In this document: piece by piece, positions 1 through 7,946 of the stretch | How positions within the stretch are numbered: position 1 is the stretch's first letter | Layout of the letters: each line of letters starts with the position of its first letter | Source of the DNA: an uncultured Chloroflexota bacterium | GTDB lineage: Bacteria; Chloroflexota; Dehalococcoidia; Lucifugimonadales; UBA826 | Direction of reading: 5' to 3' | DNA: 59,691 bases | NCBI GenBank assembly: GCA_913045625.1 | Contig: CAJWPE010000003.1 | Coordinates: 1-59,691, forward strand | Made by a program: the position numbers and the translations under genes | The notes under the pieces: model-generated | Database searches by the model: none | The model's input: the letters and a program-made list of their open reading frames with translations, nothing else | What the model was told of the DNA's origin: nothing

Positions 1-2
1 AT

Positions 3-455
3 TCTCGGTCCCGTAAGAATGACCTTGAAAATCAACTGGGATTAATTTGGAAATCTAGTTTGGATGATATGTTGCAAGAATCTGATTATGTTTCAATTCA
101 TGTTCCCCTCAATGATGCTACAAAAAAAATTATTGGTAAACGCGAATTGGATTTGATGAAATCTGATTCTTTTTTGATTAATACTTCTAGAGGTGGAACT
201 ATTGACCAATTGGCTTTGACAAATGCATTAAAAAATCACCAAATTTCAGGGGCTGCTTTAGATGTTACTGATCCTGAACCTATTGCACATGATGATCCTT
301 TAGTTTCGATGGAAAATGTGATTATTACTCCCCATATTTCAAGTGCTAGTGCCGCTACTTTAAGAAATATGGGAATAATGGCAGCTGACAACATAATCAA
401 CTTCTTTACGGAAGGCAAGATGCTAGCATGTTTGAATCCCGAACTAATGAGTTAA
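3..455 (+). CDS. D-isomer-specific 2-hydroxyacid dehydrogenase (C-terminal part, cut by window edge)
   Basis: The reading frame is open from base 3 to a TAA at 453-455, so the gene begins outside the window; what remains is about 150 residues. Seen: the end of the NAD-binding Rossmann fold, followed by the family's ordered signature: an Asn-Thr-Ser-Arg-Gly-Gly segment (substrate-binding Arg), an Asp-Pro-Glu-Pro segment (Glu that tunes the catalytic His) and a Thr-Pro-His segment (catalytic His). Members reduce 2-keto acids such as glyoxylate or hydroxypyruvate with NAD(P)H in the cytosol. The substrate cannot be read from this fragment. It converges on the next gene with a 4-base overlap of stop codons. 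Confidence 0.9.
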   Translation, partial: SRSRKNDLENQLGLIWKSSLDDMLQESDYVSIHVPLNDATKKIIGKRELDLMKSDSFLINTSRGGTIDQLALTNALKNHQISGAALDVTDPEPIAHDDPLVSMENVIITPHISSASAATLRNMGIMAADNIINFFTEGKMLACLNPELMS

Positions 456-748
456 TTCTGATCAAATCCTTCAACAACAAAACTTTCACTAGTGGATGCT
501 CCTTGACGAATAGCAGCAACTGGTTTGTATTCTTCTGATTCACGAAACTCTTTCATTTGTTCTATAGTGGGGAATTCCAAAATTACGACTCTATTGGGTT
601 TCCATGTAGTCGTGTCTGAGTAAATTTCTCCACCCCTGACTATATATCTACCACCAAATTTTTTAATGATTGGTGGAACTAATCTCATATATTCGTTATA
701 TGCATCCCAATCTTTAACATTAATACTGGTAATTGAATAAACTGACAT
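452..748 (-). CDS. DUF1330-type small alpha/beta-barrel protein
   Basis: A 98-residue cytosolic protein that reads end to end as a DUF1330/antibiotic-biosynthesis-monooxygenase-like ferredoxin fold: an N-terminal strand, a helix rich in Tyr and Met, a Gly-Gly-Arg-Tyr turn, a strand with Val-Val-Ile-Leu-Glu-Phe, a helix and a short C-terminal strand. Family members are small dimers of unsettled function, often next to catabolic enzymes. It is the last gene of a minus-strand operon running from about 4179, 9 bases after the amidohydrolase. No catalytic residue can be assigned. Confidence 0.8.
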   Translation of the reverse strand: MSVYSITSINVKDWDAYNEYMRLVPPIIKKFGGRYIVRGGEIYSDTTTWKPNRVVILEFPTIEQMKEFRESEEYKPVAAIRQGASTSESFVVEGFDQN

Positions 749-757
749 TAAATCTCC

Positions 758-2131
758 TTATGTTGAAGTTGCTAGAATTCCTGTTCCTGGATATAGATTT
801 GTAATAATTTTTTTGTTGTGAATCAGGTGATTACCTCCTACTATGACGTTCGAAATTCCGTTAGGAGGTGAAGTGGGATTAGTATATGAAGAAGTATCTA
901 TAATCGTATTAGGATTGAATGTCACTATATCTGCATGAGCTCCTACTTGAAGTCTGCCCTTTTTTTTGAAAATTGGAGCTCTTTTTTCTAATCTTTGAGC
1001 AGGCATGATAGTCATTTTTTTTAGAGCATCTATAAGAGTAATTTGTTTTTTTTCTCGGACATATTCACCTAGAACTTTTGAAAAAGTTCCTGCAGTTCTA
1101 GGATGACCTTTTCCCTTTTCAATAATGCTATCTGTAGCAATCATTGTGAGAGGATGTTTAACCGCATAATCTAAATCGTTTTGTGGAGTAGAAAAAGCAA
1201 TAACCCATCCACCTGTTTCTCTATAAGTGTGAAATGTGGTTTCTGTTAAATATTCACCCGTGTCTGGACGCATAAGTTTGTCATAAGAAATTCCATATTG
1301 TGATTGCCACCCTTCTTCGAATAGTTTAGATTCAATTTTAGTCATTCCAGCAGTGTATGGGTAACACTCTGTTGAAACGTCTAACCCGGAATTTTTTGCT
1401 CCTTGGATCATATCTAAAAGTATTGGGACAGCTTTCATTCCTGTGCTATTGATATGCACCACATGTAGTGCAGCTCCAGTAATGGCAGATGCTGCTATCA
1501 CTTCCTCTAATGCTTCTATAGAGTTGTTAGGTTCCCTATGCCCTTTTCCTCTCAAGTGAACATGACAAGACACATTATATTTAGCAGCGATTTTAAAAAG
1601 TTCAATCACCTCTAATTTGGTACATGCTCTAGTGTAATCTAAGCCAAATCCTACAGCTAAAGCTCCCTGTTCTAATCCCTCAGTAATAAAATGTTTGATT
1701 TTTAAGATTTCATCATTAGAGGCTTCTCGACTTCCTGCATCCCCTGCTGGTACAAAATCTCCTGGATCATCCATCACCTTCATCCTTACAGGTATATGTC
1801 CGATACTTGCGCCAAAATTTATCCTAGATTGTCCTTCCCATTTTTTATAAAAGCTCTTAATGTCGGCAGTTCCGACTTCTAATTCTAGAGTAGTCGTAAC
1901 CCCATCAAATGCTTGTAATTCGAATATTTGATTGTCCTGAGGGTGTGAGTGTAGATCAATAAAACCGGGAGAGATGATTTCGTTTTTAGCATCGATGGTT
2001 TTTTCAGCATCAATGTGACCATCGGATATTTCAGTAATAATTCCATTGGTAATTCCAACATTTTTAAATGCAATTAATTCTGTTTCTGGATCAATGATTT
2101 GACCATTTATAATAGACAGATTATTTTTCAT
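758..2131 (-). CDS. N-acyl-D-amino-acid deacylase-like amidohydrolase
   Basis: 457 residues, the usual size for the D-aminoacylase branch of the amidohydrolase superfamily. Seen: N-terminal beta-sandwich strands, then the TIM-barrel metal motif His61-x-His63 in Asp-Leu-His-Ser-His, a histidine pair at 190/192 before Leu-Arg-Gly, His226 in Val-Val-His-Ile-Asn-Ser, Asp334 in Ala-Thr-Asp, and a C-terminal Gly-Ala-His-Ala-Asp-Ile-Val segment. The family removes the acyl group from N-acyl-D-amino acids using zinc. The strand after the barrel entry has Glu residues (83, 85) where classical D-aminoacylases have a metal-bridging Cys, so the metal site may differ. The start overlaps the stop of the upstream gene (TGATG), indicating translational coupling. 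Confidence 0.85.
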   Translation of the reverse strand: MKNNLSIINGQIIDPETELIAFKNVGITNGIITEISDGHIDAEKTIDAKNEIISPGFIDLHSHPQDNQIFELQAFDGVTTTLELEVGTADIKSFYKKWEGQSRINFGASIGHIPVRMKVMDDPGDFVPAGDAGSREASNDEILKIKHFITEGLEQGALAVGFGLDYTRACTKLEVIELFKIAAKYNVSCHVHLRGKGHREPNNSIEALEEVIAASAITGAALHVVHINSTGMKAVPILLDMIQGAKNSGLDVSTECYPYTAGMTKIESKLFEEGWQSQYGISYDKLMRPDTGEYLTETTFHTYRETGGWVIAFSTPQNDLDYAVKHPLTMIATDSIIEKGKGHPRTAGTFSKVLGEYVREKKQITLIDALKKMTIMPAQRLEKRAPIFKKKGRLQVGAHADIVTFNPNTIIDTSSYTNPTSPPNGISNVIVGGNHLIHNKKIITNLYPGTGILATST

Positions 2132-2451
2132 CAGTCACCCATAGTTTTTGGATCTACCATTTCATAAAATTCTATATGTTGACTTTCCAATAATGGCCTA
2201 TATTTTTTAGCAACTTCAATTACCTCAGCTGGAACTTTATTTCCTTCTCGACTAGGGGATTGAATGGATTCATCTTGCCATTCTAGTATTACGATATTTT
2301 GTTCGCCTGGAAGAGTGTAACCATTGTAGGAAACGGTAAAATCACCTCTGTGTCCTGCATCTCTGTAAATTTTGGCTTGTTCGTATACTAGTTTTGCTAC
2401 GTCAGAAGCAACTCCGGGTTGTGTTTTGTATACTCGTCGAATTCTATACAT
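2131..2451 (-). CDS. Small NIPSNAP/ABM-like protein, function unknown
   Basis: 106 residues with the strand-helix-strand layout of a small dimeric alpha/beta-barrel (NIPSNAP or antibiotic-biosynthesis-monooxygenase-like): a basic N-terminal strand, a helix with Lys-Leu-Val-Tyr-Glu-Gln, a central Val-Ile-Leu-Glu-Trp strand and a C-terminal Ile-Glu-Phe-Tyr-Glu strand. It lies inside the catabolic operon, 7 bases after the aldolase, and its stop overlaps the start of the amidohydrolase. It may bind a pathway intermediate, but this is inference; family assignment is from pattern only. Confidence 0.55.
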   Translation of the reverse strand: MYRIRRVYKTQPGVASDVAKLVYEQAKIYRDAGHRGDFTVSYNGYTLPGEQNIVILEWQDESIQSPSREGNKVPAEVIEVAKKYRPLLESQHIEFYEMVDPKTMGD

Positions 2452-2458
2452 TTTTTAC

Positions 2459-3223
2459 CTACTTTTTGATATTTTCATTTAAGCTTTTAGCACCTGTTTG
2501 AATCCAAGAAATCCAACTAAATGCAATAAAAGTAACTCCTAGATCTATGAAATCATTGATTTCATTTAATGGAGATAAAGTTCCGGCAATTTTGTTTTTT
2601 GATACTATTTTTTTGATAGTATTTTTAACAACTTGTTTGACTTCAGGATTGCTTGCGCCACCAAGAAAACCCATAGTTTGAGCTAAATCACCCGGTGCAA
2701 CAAAAAACACGTCAATGTTATCCACTTCTAAAATTTCATCAATATTGTTAACAGCTAAAATATCTTCTATCAAAACAATTACTAGTGTTTGATCGTTAGC
2801 TTTTGAAAAATAGTTTTCTACTCCAATTCCTTGTCTACTGGTGAACGAACCTCTATGACCAATCGGGTGAAATTTACTTGCGTCTACTACCGCTAATGCT
2901 TCTTCTTTTGTGTTTACATGAGGTACTACAATTCCTTGAGCGCCTAAATCTAATGTACGGTATATCACTCCAGGGTCGTTTTGATGTACTCGAACTATAG
3001 GAGTTAGATTGGATAAGTCACAAGATCTAGTAAGATCTGGTATTTTACTGAAATCAACAGGTCCATGTTCTCCCTCCAGCCATATTCCATCAAGATTTAA
3101 TGTTGAAAAATGTTCTATTAGGTCACTTGAAAAAGGTCCCAAAGGAACTTTAACAATTTCACTGTTATGTAATTTTTCTTTTGTTAAATTAATCCTCAAT
3201 TCTTTCATATCTTTTAAAACCAC
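2459..3223 (-). CDS. HpcH/HpaI aldolase family protein
   Basis: 254 residues if started at GTG 3221-3223, which overlaps the upstream stop; an ATG five codons in (3206-3208) is an alternative and neither has a clean ribosome site. Seen: TIM-barrel hallmarks of the class II pyruvate aldolase family, with a Glu-Gly-Glu-His-Gly-Pro segment near the N-terminus, a Gly-Ala-Gln-Gly-Ile-Val-Val-Pro-His segment, His-Arg-Gly after it, and a Leu-Ile-Glu-Asp metal-ligand strand. Such enzymes cleave or form C-C bonds in 2-keto-4-hydroxy acids, yielding pyruvate. A neighbouring 2-hydroxyacid dehydrogenase could handle the keto-acid product (inference). Confidence 0.85.
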   Translation of the reverse strand: MVLKDMKELRINLTKEKLHNSEIVKVPLGPFSSDLIEHFSTLNLDGIWLEGEHGPVDFSKIPDLTRSCDLSNLTPIVRVHQNDPGVIYRTLDLGAQGIVVPHVNTKEEALAVVDASKFHPIGHRGSFTSRQGIGVENYFSKANDQTLVIVLIEDILAVNNIDEILEVDNIDVFFVAPGDLAQTMGFLGGASNPEVKQVVKNTIKKIVSKNKIAGTLSPLNEINDFIDLGVTFIAFSWISWIQTGAKSLNENIKK

Positions 3224-4179
3224 TTTTCCTTATCTACAATATTAATTAATTCTTGGTTTTTCAAAAATAATTTGGCGTTGTTTTCCAAAATTTCATATCT
3301 TCTATTGTTCAGATTTGCAGCTTCAGCTACTGCAACATGAGGAGTTAACATTACATTGTCCAAAGACCATAGTTTATGATTATCGGGCAAGGGTTCAATT
3401 TCATATACATCTAAACCACATCCTGCAATTTCACTAGATTCTATTGCTTCAACTAAATCATCTAATTTACAGACCATGCCTCTTCCAACATTAATGAAGT
3501 ATGCTGAATTTTTCATAATTTTAAATGTTTTTGCGTTAAACATGAATTCAGTTTCAGGAGTATGTGGGACAGTAGAAATTACAAAATCAGCTTCTGGTAA
3601 ATATTTTTCTATATCTGTAGGCACATGCATTTCTACTCCGTCAATTTTATACTCTGGTCGAGGGTCAATGCCTATTACTCTCATTCCAAATTCTCTACAT
3701 AACCTTGCAGTTTCATGACCTATACCACCCACTCCATTAATTAAAACAGTTGCATCGCCTAGAAAAACGTAAGGAGTTTTTCTAGCATTTCTGTCCCATC
3801 TTTTTTCAGATTTTGATTTTGAATACCACGGTAATCCTCTTGAAAGACCTAAGAGAAACATCATTATGTGGTGTGAAATATGATCCCAATAAATTCCTCT
3901 AGGATTTGTAATAGTTAAATCATGTTTACAGAGATCTTCGTAGTAATATCCAAAAAAAGGTCCAGCATCGGGATTATGTAACCATTTAATCTGTTCTGCT
4001 TTTTTTAATGTTTCTGGTGGAATCCATCCCATTGCAGCATCTGCATCAACAATCAGATCTGAGGCTAGTTCATCAGTTTCAGGAGAATGGACTTCGAATT
4101 CCGGAAGAGTGTCTGAAAGTCTAGCTGCAAATTCTTTTTTTAAATCATCTTGTGGAGGCATAAAAACAAACTTAGGCAA
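3214..4179 (-). CDS. D-isomer-specific 2-hydroxyacid dehydrogenase
   Basis: A full-length NAD(P)-dependent 2-keto acid reductase. Counted from the TTG start chosen here it has 321 residues: dinucleotide motif Gly-Val-Gly-Gly-Ile-Gly at 149-154, substrate Arg233 in Val-Gly-Arg-Gly, Glu262 in the Glu-Pro-Leu-Pro segment and catalytic His281 in Thr-Pro-His. An ATG exists 12 codons upstream (4213-4215), but TTG 4177-4179 has a textbook AAGGAG (4186-4191) six bases before it. A likely extended -10 (TGTTAAAAT) ends only two bases before the ATG, so transcription probably starts inside the longer ORF. It is the first gene of the five-gene minus-strand operon and overlaps the aldolase by up to 10 bases. 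Confidence 0.85.
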   Translation of the reverse strand: MPKFVFMPPQDDLKKEFAARLSDTLPEFEVHSPETDELASDLIVDADAAMGWIPPETLKKAEQIKWLHNPDAGPFFGYYYEDLCKHDLTITNPRGIYWDHISHHIMMFLLGLSRGLPWYSKSKSEKRWDRNARKTPYVFLGDATVLINGVGGIGHETARLCREFGMRVIGIDPRPEYKIDGVEMHVPTDIEKYLPEADFVISTVPHTPETEFMFNAKTFKIMKNSAYFINVGRGMVCKLDDLVEAIESSEIAGCGLDVYEIEPLPDNHKLWSLDNVMLTPHVAVAEAANLNNRRYEILENNAKLFLKNQELINIVDKEKWF

Positions 4180-4263
4180 ATGTAACTCCTTATTGACCTT
4201 TGAAGTAAAAATCATTTATTTTAACAATGATGAGAATATAACATTATGTAGGAAATAATAGTA

Positions 4264-5133
4264 ATGGAAACACGAAGACTTGGTAAAACTGAACATCATA
4301 GTAGTGTTGTAACATTTGGTGCTTATTCAATTGGTAAAGTTACACAGAATGAAGCTGATACTGCAATTCAGATGTGTTTAGACTATGGTGTGAATCATAT
4401 AGATATTGCTCCAGGATATTCTGATTCTATGGAAAGAATTGCTCCATGGATGCCAGAATTGCGATCGAAAATGTTTCTTGGATGTAAAACTCCAATGAGA
4501 ACTCGTGATGAAGCTTGGAGAAATGTTGAAGATATTATGAGAAGAATGAATGTAGATTCTTTTGATTTGTTTCAGCTACATTCAGTAATTGATTTAGACA
4601 CCTTAGATATTGTAATGGGTCCAAATGGAGCCATTGAAACCTTAATAGAAATGAGAGATCAGGGACTGACAAATTATTTAGGAATTACTGGTCACGGTCC
4701 TACTGTTACCCAAACTCATTTAGAAGCTTTAAATAGATTTGATTTTGATACAGTAATGTTTCCAGTAAATGTTGCCATGTATAGAGGTAAAGAATATAGA
4801 AGTAATGCAACCAAATTAATCGATGAATGTCATATAAAAGATGTTGGCATACAATGTATCAAAATGATTGCAAGAGGTGGTTGGGGGGAGTCAAATAAAG
4901 AATGTGGAACTTGGTACGATCCATTTAGAACCCAGCCAGATATTGACGATGCACTTTGGTGGCAGCTTTCTCAAAATATTCATACTGCTCCGAGTTGTGG
5001 TGAGTACACTTTGCTTCCTAAAGTTTTAGATTCTGCTTCAAGGTTTCATCAGCTTTCAAGTGGTGATCAATTATCAATTTTAGATCGCTTAGTTCCTTCT
5101 AGACCTGAACCCAAATTGGCTATAGAAGTTTAA
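4264..5133 (+). CDS. Aldo/keto reductase family oxidoreductase
   Basis: 289 residues beginning at ATG 4264 with AGGAAA a few bases upstream. The family tetrad is visible: Asp47 in Ile-Asp-Ile-Ala-Pro, Tyr52 in Gly-Tyr-Ser, Lys75 in Gly-Cys-Lys-Thr and His106 in Gln-Leu-His-Ser. The N-terminal Arg-Arg-Leu-Gly-Lys-Thr is typical of the bacterial Tas/YghZ-like group. It is expected to reduce aldehydes or ketones with NADPH in the cytosol. It diverges from the 2-hydroxyacid dehydrogenase operon across about 80 bases that must hold both promoters, and its stop overlaps the convergent MFS gene by 4 bases. Confidence 0.88.
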   Translation: METRRLGKTEHHSSVVTFGAYSIGKVTQNEADTAIQMCLDYGVNHIDIAPGYSDSMERIAPWMPELRSKMFLGCKTPMRTRDEAWRNVEDIMRRMNVDSFDLFQLHSVIDLDTLDIVMGPNGAIETLIEMRDQGLTNYLGITGHGPTVTQTHLEALNRFDFDTVMFPVNVAMYRGKEYRSNATKLIDECHIKDVGIQCIKMIARGGWGESNKECGTWYDPFRTQPDIDDALWWQLSQNIHTAPSCGEYTLLPKVLDSASRFHQLSSGDQLSILDRLVPSRPEPKLAIEV

Positions 5134-6401
5134 GGGTATCGATAATTTCTTAATCCTGAAACAAATTTAAAAATTGCTAAAACAACACATATAGAAACTA
5201 CTCCTCCCAGTATCATGGTGTTTCCTGCTCCGATTCTAGAAGACATGAACCCTACATGAAAAGTTCCTATATTGTTTGCCCCCATTGCGCAAAAAGAATG
5301 AAAACTAACAGCTCTTCCTCTCATATTGTCAGGGGTAGTTAGTTGTACTGTGGTTTGTCTGGTAGTCATGCCTATAGCGTCTGTAGCTCCAAGTCCAGCT
5401 ATGATGATTGATCCAACAGTAAGTATGAAAATTGTATTGAGGTCTAGAAATTGTATTGACCCGAATGCGAACAACAATAATGCATATGTTCCAGTGGCAT
5501 ATAAGACTAACATTCCTTTTGATCTGTAATTAGCAAGAGACAAAACCAAGAAGCTACCTGCAACACCTCCCAATGAGTTAGCAGCTGACAAAGGACCAAT
5601 AGCCCATTGGCCTTGTCTGAATAATTTATCTACTATTAACGGCATGATTTCTCTATAAAAACTTACTACGGTAACGCCTATGTCTAGAGCATAAAGTCCG
5701 GGCAAAATCGGATGGTTTTTTACAAATTTAAACCCTTCATAAATTCTTTTGATCATTGACGTATTTTGGATATTTACATTGCCATCAATGTTGTATTTGA
5801 GATGTATAAATAATGGAAAGATTGTTGCAGGTATAGAAAAAATTACAGCAGTTAAAAATGCACCTTCCAGCCCTATCAGTTCAATAGTTGAAGAAAAAAG
5901 TAATGGAGTAAGTATCATGCTGATTTGAAAAGTTGCCGTATTTGAAGTTACTGCATGCATCATATGTGATGAAGGAATAACATTTGCAGTCAATGCAGAT
6001 CTGGCGGGAGCTCCTAAAGTACTTGTTACTCCTAAAATTCCAACAATTGAATATATATGCCAAGGTTGTAATTTATCAGTGACAAATAAAATTGTAGCTA
6101 ATCCTATTAAGAAAAAGCTAACGGATTGTGTGGATGCAATTAGTTTTCTTCGATCTAATTGATCAGCAAATGCTCCTCCAAATAGATTTGAGGGCATTTG
6201 AACCGCTAATTGTACTAATCCTAGTAGCCCTAGTTGTAAGCCGGAACCTGTTTCTTGATATAACCAAACTCCAAATGTGAGAATTCTTGTTTGCATAGTT
6301 ATAGATGCACATAACCCCGAAATCCACAGAAGTCTGAAATCTCTGAAAGAGAAAGCGGACCAAGCCTTTATATTGTTAGTTTCTTGGGAATTATTTGACA
6401 A
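5130..6401 (-). CDS. MFS transporter (12 TM, exporter-like)
   Basis: 423 residues, starting at TTG 6399-6401, with about twelve hydrophobic segments. Seen: the MFS_3/enterobactin-exporter pattern of an N-terminal Phe-Arg-Leu-Leu-Trp followed by helices, the loop 2-3 signature Gly-Gly-Ala-Phe-Ala-Asp-x-x-Asp-Arg-Arg, and a second-half loop near Arg-Gly-Arg-Ala-Val-Ser. Such proteins are proton-driven drug or metabolite exporters of the inner membrane. It stands alone on the minus strand between the aldo/keto reductase and the DUF454 gene. Substrate cannot be predicted. Confidence 0.85.
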   Translation of the reverse strand: MSNNSQETNNIKAWSAFSFRDFRLLWISGLCASITMQTRILTFGVWLYQETGSGLQLGLLGLVQLAVQMPSNLFGGAFADQLDRRKLIASTQSVSFFLIGLATILFVTDKLQPWHIYSIVGILGVTSTLGAPARSALTANVIPSSHMMHAVTSNTATFQISMILTPLLFSSTIELIGLEGAFLTAVIFSIPATIFPLFIHLKYNIDGNVNIQNTSMIKRIYEGFKFVKNHPILPGLYALDIGVTVVSFYREIMPLIVDKLFRQGQWAIGPLSAANSLGGVAGSFLVLSLANYRSKGMLVLYATGTYALLLFAFGSIQFLDLNTIFILTVGSIIIAGLGATDAIGMTTRQTTVQLTTPDNMRGRAVSFHSFCAMGANNIGTFHVGFMSSRIGAGNTMILGGVVSICVVLAIFKFVSGLRNYRYP

Positions 6402-6493
6402 AAGTTACACGATTTTCAATGAGATTTAGTATCTAAATTTATCACAAATCTATAATTTTGCGTGTTATGATTTTTATTAATAGAGTGGTGTTA

Positions 6494-6889
6494 ATGAAGC
6501 AAATAGATCCAATTCGTAAATATTTATATTATTTTGCAGGATTTTTATTCTTGGGAATCGGTATAGCAGGTTACTATTTACCAGTTTTACCCGGCACAGT
6601 ATTTTTAATTATTTCAGCTTCATGTTTTATTCGTTCTAGCGACAGGATGTATAAATGGGTTACTGAACATAAACTGTTCGGAGCACTAGTTAAGGATTAT
6701 TTAGATACTGGTGCTATACCTAAAAAAATTAAGTACGTTGCAATTTCATGTATTTGGATAGCTTCTTCTATATCCACTTTTACTATTTATTTAAGCAAAT
6801 ATGATTACTTTTACATTTTGTTAATCATTTTGATAGCTTTAGCTTCAATAGGTACTTGGTTTATTAGTTCCAGGCCAACAAAATCTTAG
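6494..6889 (+). CDS. DUF454 (YbaN-like) small inner-membrane protein
   Basis: 131 residues from ATG 6494; the frame extends upstream to a TTG at 6458 but no good ribosome site is seen for either. The DUF454 signature is clear: Leu-Pro-Val-Leu-Pro-Gly-Thr-Val-Phe at the end of helix one, then an Ala-Ser-Cys-Phe-Ile-Arg-Ser-Ser stretch, a Lys-Leu-Phe-Gly turn and a Gly-Ala-Ile-Pro-Lys-Lys segment before two more helices. About four membrane segments. Function of the family is unknown. It overlaps the convergent DUF6295 gene by 4 bases. Confidence 0.8.
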   Translation: MKQIDPIRKYLYYFAGFLFLGIGIAGYYLPVLPGTVFLIISASCFIRSSDRMYKWVTEHKLFGALVKDYLDTGAIPKKIKYVAISCIWIASSISTFTIYLSKYDYFYILLIILIALASIGTWFISSRPTKS

Positions 6890-7167
6890 TCTAATACTGA
6901 AATTTTTATTTGAGGATCTTTTTCGCCCTTCTCTAAGGCTTTGATGATTGTTTCAGCAAGTAACTTTGCAGACTCTGGACTAAGTTCAACAGAAACCCTA
7001 GAGCCTACTCCCATAGATTTATTGACAAAATCTATGTTGACACCATATTCCCAGGGAGCATGAAATGGGTGGTCATAAAAAACGTTTGCTTGCTCTAATG
7101 GAAACCAACCTTCAGTACCTTTTGCACTTCCTGTCATATTTGCTTGTTCACAAATCATAGTACACAT
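6886..7167 (-). CDS. DUF6295-type small protein
   Basis: 93 residues beginning Met-Cys-Thr. The body matches the DUF6295 pattern known from actinobacteria: a Gly-Ser-Ala-Lys-Gly segment, Gly-Trp-Phe-Pro-Leu, Tyr-Asp-His-Pro-Phe-His-Ala-Pro, then Asn-Ile-Asp-Phe and a C-terminal helix with Leu-Ala-Glu-Thr-Ile. The conserved His and Asp residues could bind a metal or small ligand, but the function is unknown. It is the last gene of a four-gene minus-strand operon, 7 bases after the dienelactone hydrolase, which suggests an accessory role there. Confidence 0.75.
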   Translation of the reverse strand: MCTMICEQANMTGSAKGTEGWFPLEQANVFYDHPFHAPWEYGVNIDFVNKSMGVGSRVSVELSPESAKLLAETIIKALEKGEKDPQIKISVLD

Positions 7168-7174
7168 ATATCAC

Positions 7175-7930
7175 CTACGAAATATTTTTTTCTAAAAATG
7201 TAAAAACTTTTTGCCAAGCGTCTACTGAAGAGCTTTGGTGGTAAATGGGTCTGTCGTAATACATAAATCCATGGCCGGCTTCAGGATACCTGTGGAATTC
7301 ATATTTTTTATTGGCAGATTTGAGCTCTTCTTCATGTTGATTAACTTGTTCCGGAGTTGGACTTTGATCTAAATCGCCAAATAATCCCAATAATGGAGCA
7401 TTAAGTTGTGAAGTGAACTCATTTGGAGACTTTGGTTGCTTGGCAGTTAATTGATCATAATTCATGATTACATTGCCTCCCCAGCACTCTACTATCGCAT
7501 CGAATATATCTAATCTACATCCAGCTAAAAAAGCATGTCTTCCACCTGAACAAGTACCAAAAGTACCTACTTTTCCATTGGAATTGGGTAAAGACAAAAC
7601 AAATTCTGCACTAGCTTGAAGATCTCCCATGCACTGATCATCAGAAACTCCACCTTCAGCCCTAACTGCAGCAGCTACATCTTCTGGGGTTCCTTTTCCT
7701 TCTCTAGAATAAAGATCAGGGCTAATTGCCAAGTAACCATGATGAGCAAATTTCCTTGTAAATTCTCTATATAGTTCATCCCAACCTGGTAAATGATGTA
7801 TTACAACTATTGCTGGAAATGGACCAGGGCCTTCTGGTCTAGCAAAGTATGCATTTATTTCATCCCCGTTATAGCCTTTAATAGTTGTTGTATTAGCTAT
7901 CATTCCTTCGAATTGATCGGTAGTGTACAT
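7175..7930 (-). CDS. Dienelactone hydrolase family protein
   Basis: 251-residue alpha/beta hydrolase. Seen: the strand Ile-Val-Val-Ile-His-His at about 41-46, nucleophile elbow Gly-Thr-Cys-Ser-Gly-Gly with Cys127, an acid in Gly-Asp-Leu-Asp at 185-188 and His220 in Ala-Gly-His-Gly-Phe, matching the Cys-Asp-His triad of dienelactone hydrolases. The class opens unsaturated lactones or cleaves related esters in aromatic and furan catabolism. Here it sits between an SDR and a DUF6295 gene downstream of an HpcH-type aldolase, consistent with a ring- or lactone-degrading route; the substrate is not readable. Confidence 0.87.
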   Translation of the reverse strand: MYTTDQFEGMIANTTTIKGYNGDEINAYFARPEGPGPFPAIVVIHHLPGWDELYREFTRKFAHHGYLAISPDLYSREGKGTPEDVAAAVRAEGGVSDDQCMGDLQASAEFVLSLPNSNGKVGTFGTCSGGRHAFLAGCRLDIFDAIVECWGGNVIMNYDQLTAKQPKSPNEFTSQLNAPLLGLFGDLDQSPTPEQVNQHEEELKSANKKYEFHRYPEAGHGFMYYDRPIYHQSSSVDAWQKVFTFLEKNIS

Positions 7931-7946
7931 AATTCCTCCTAATTAT

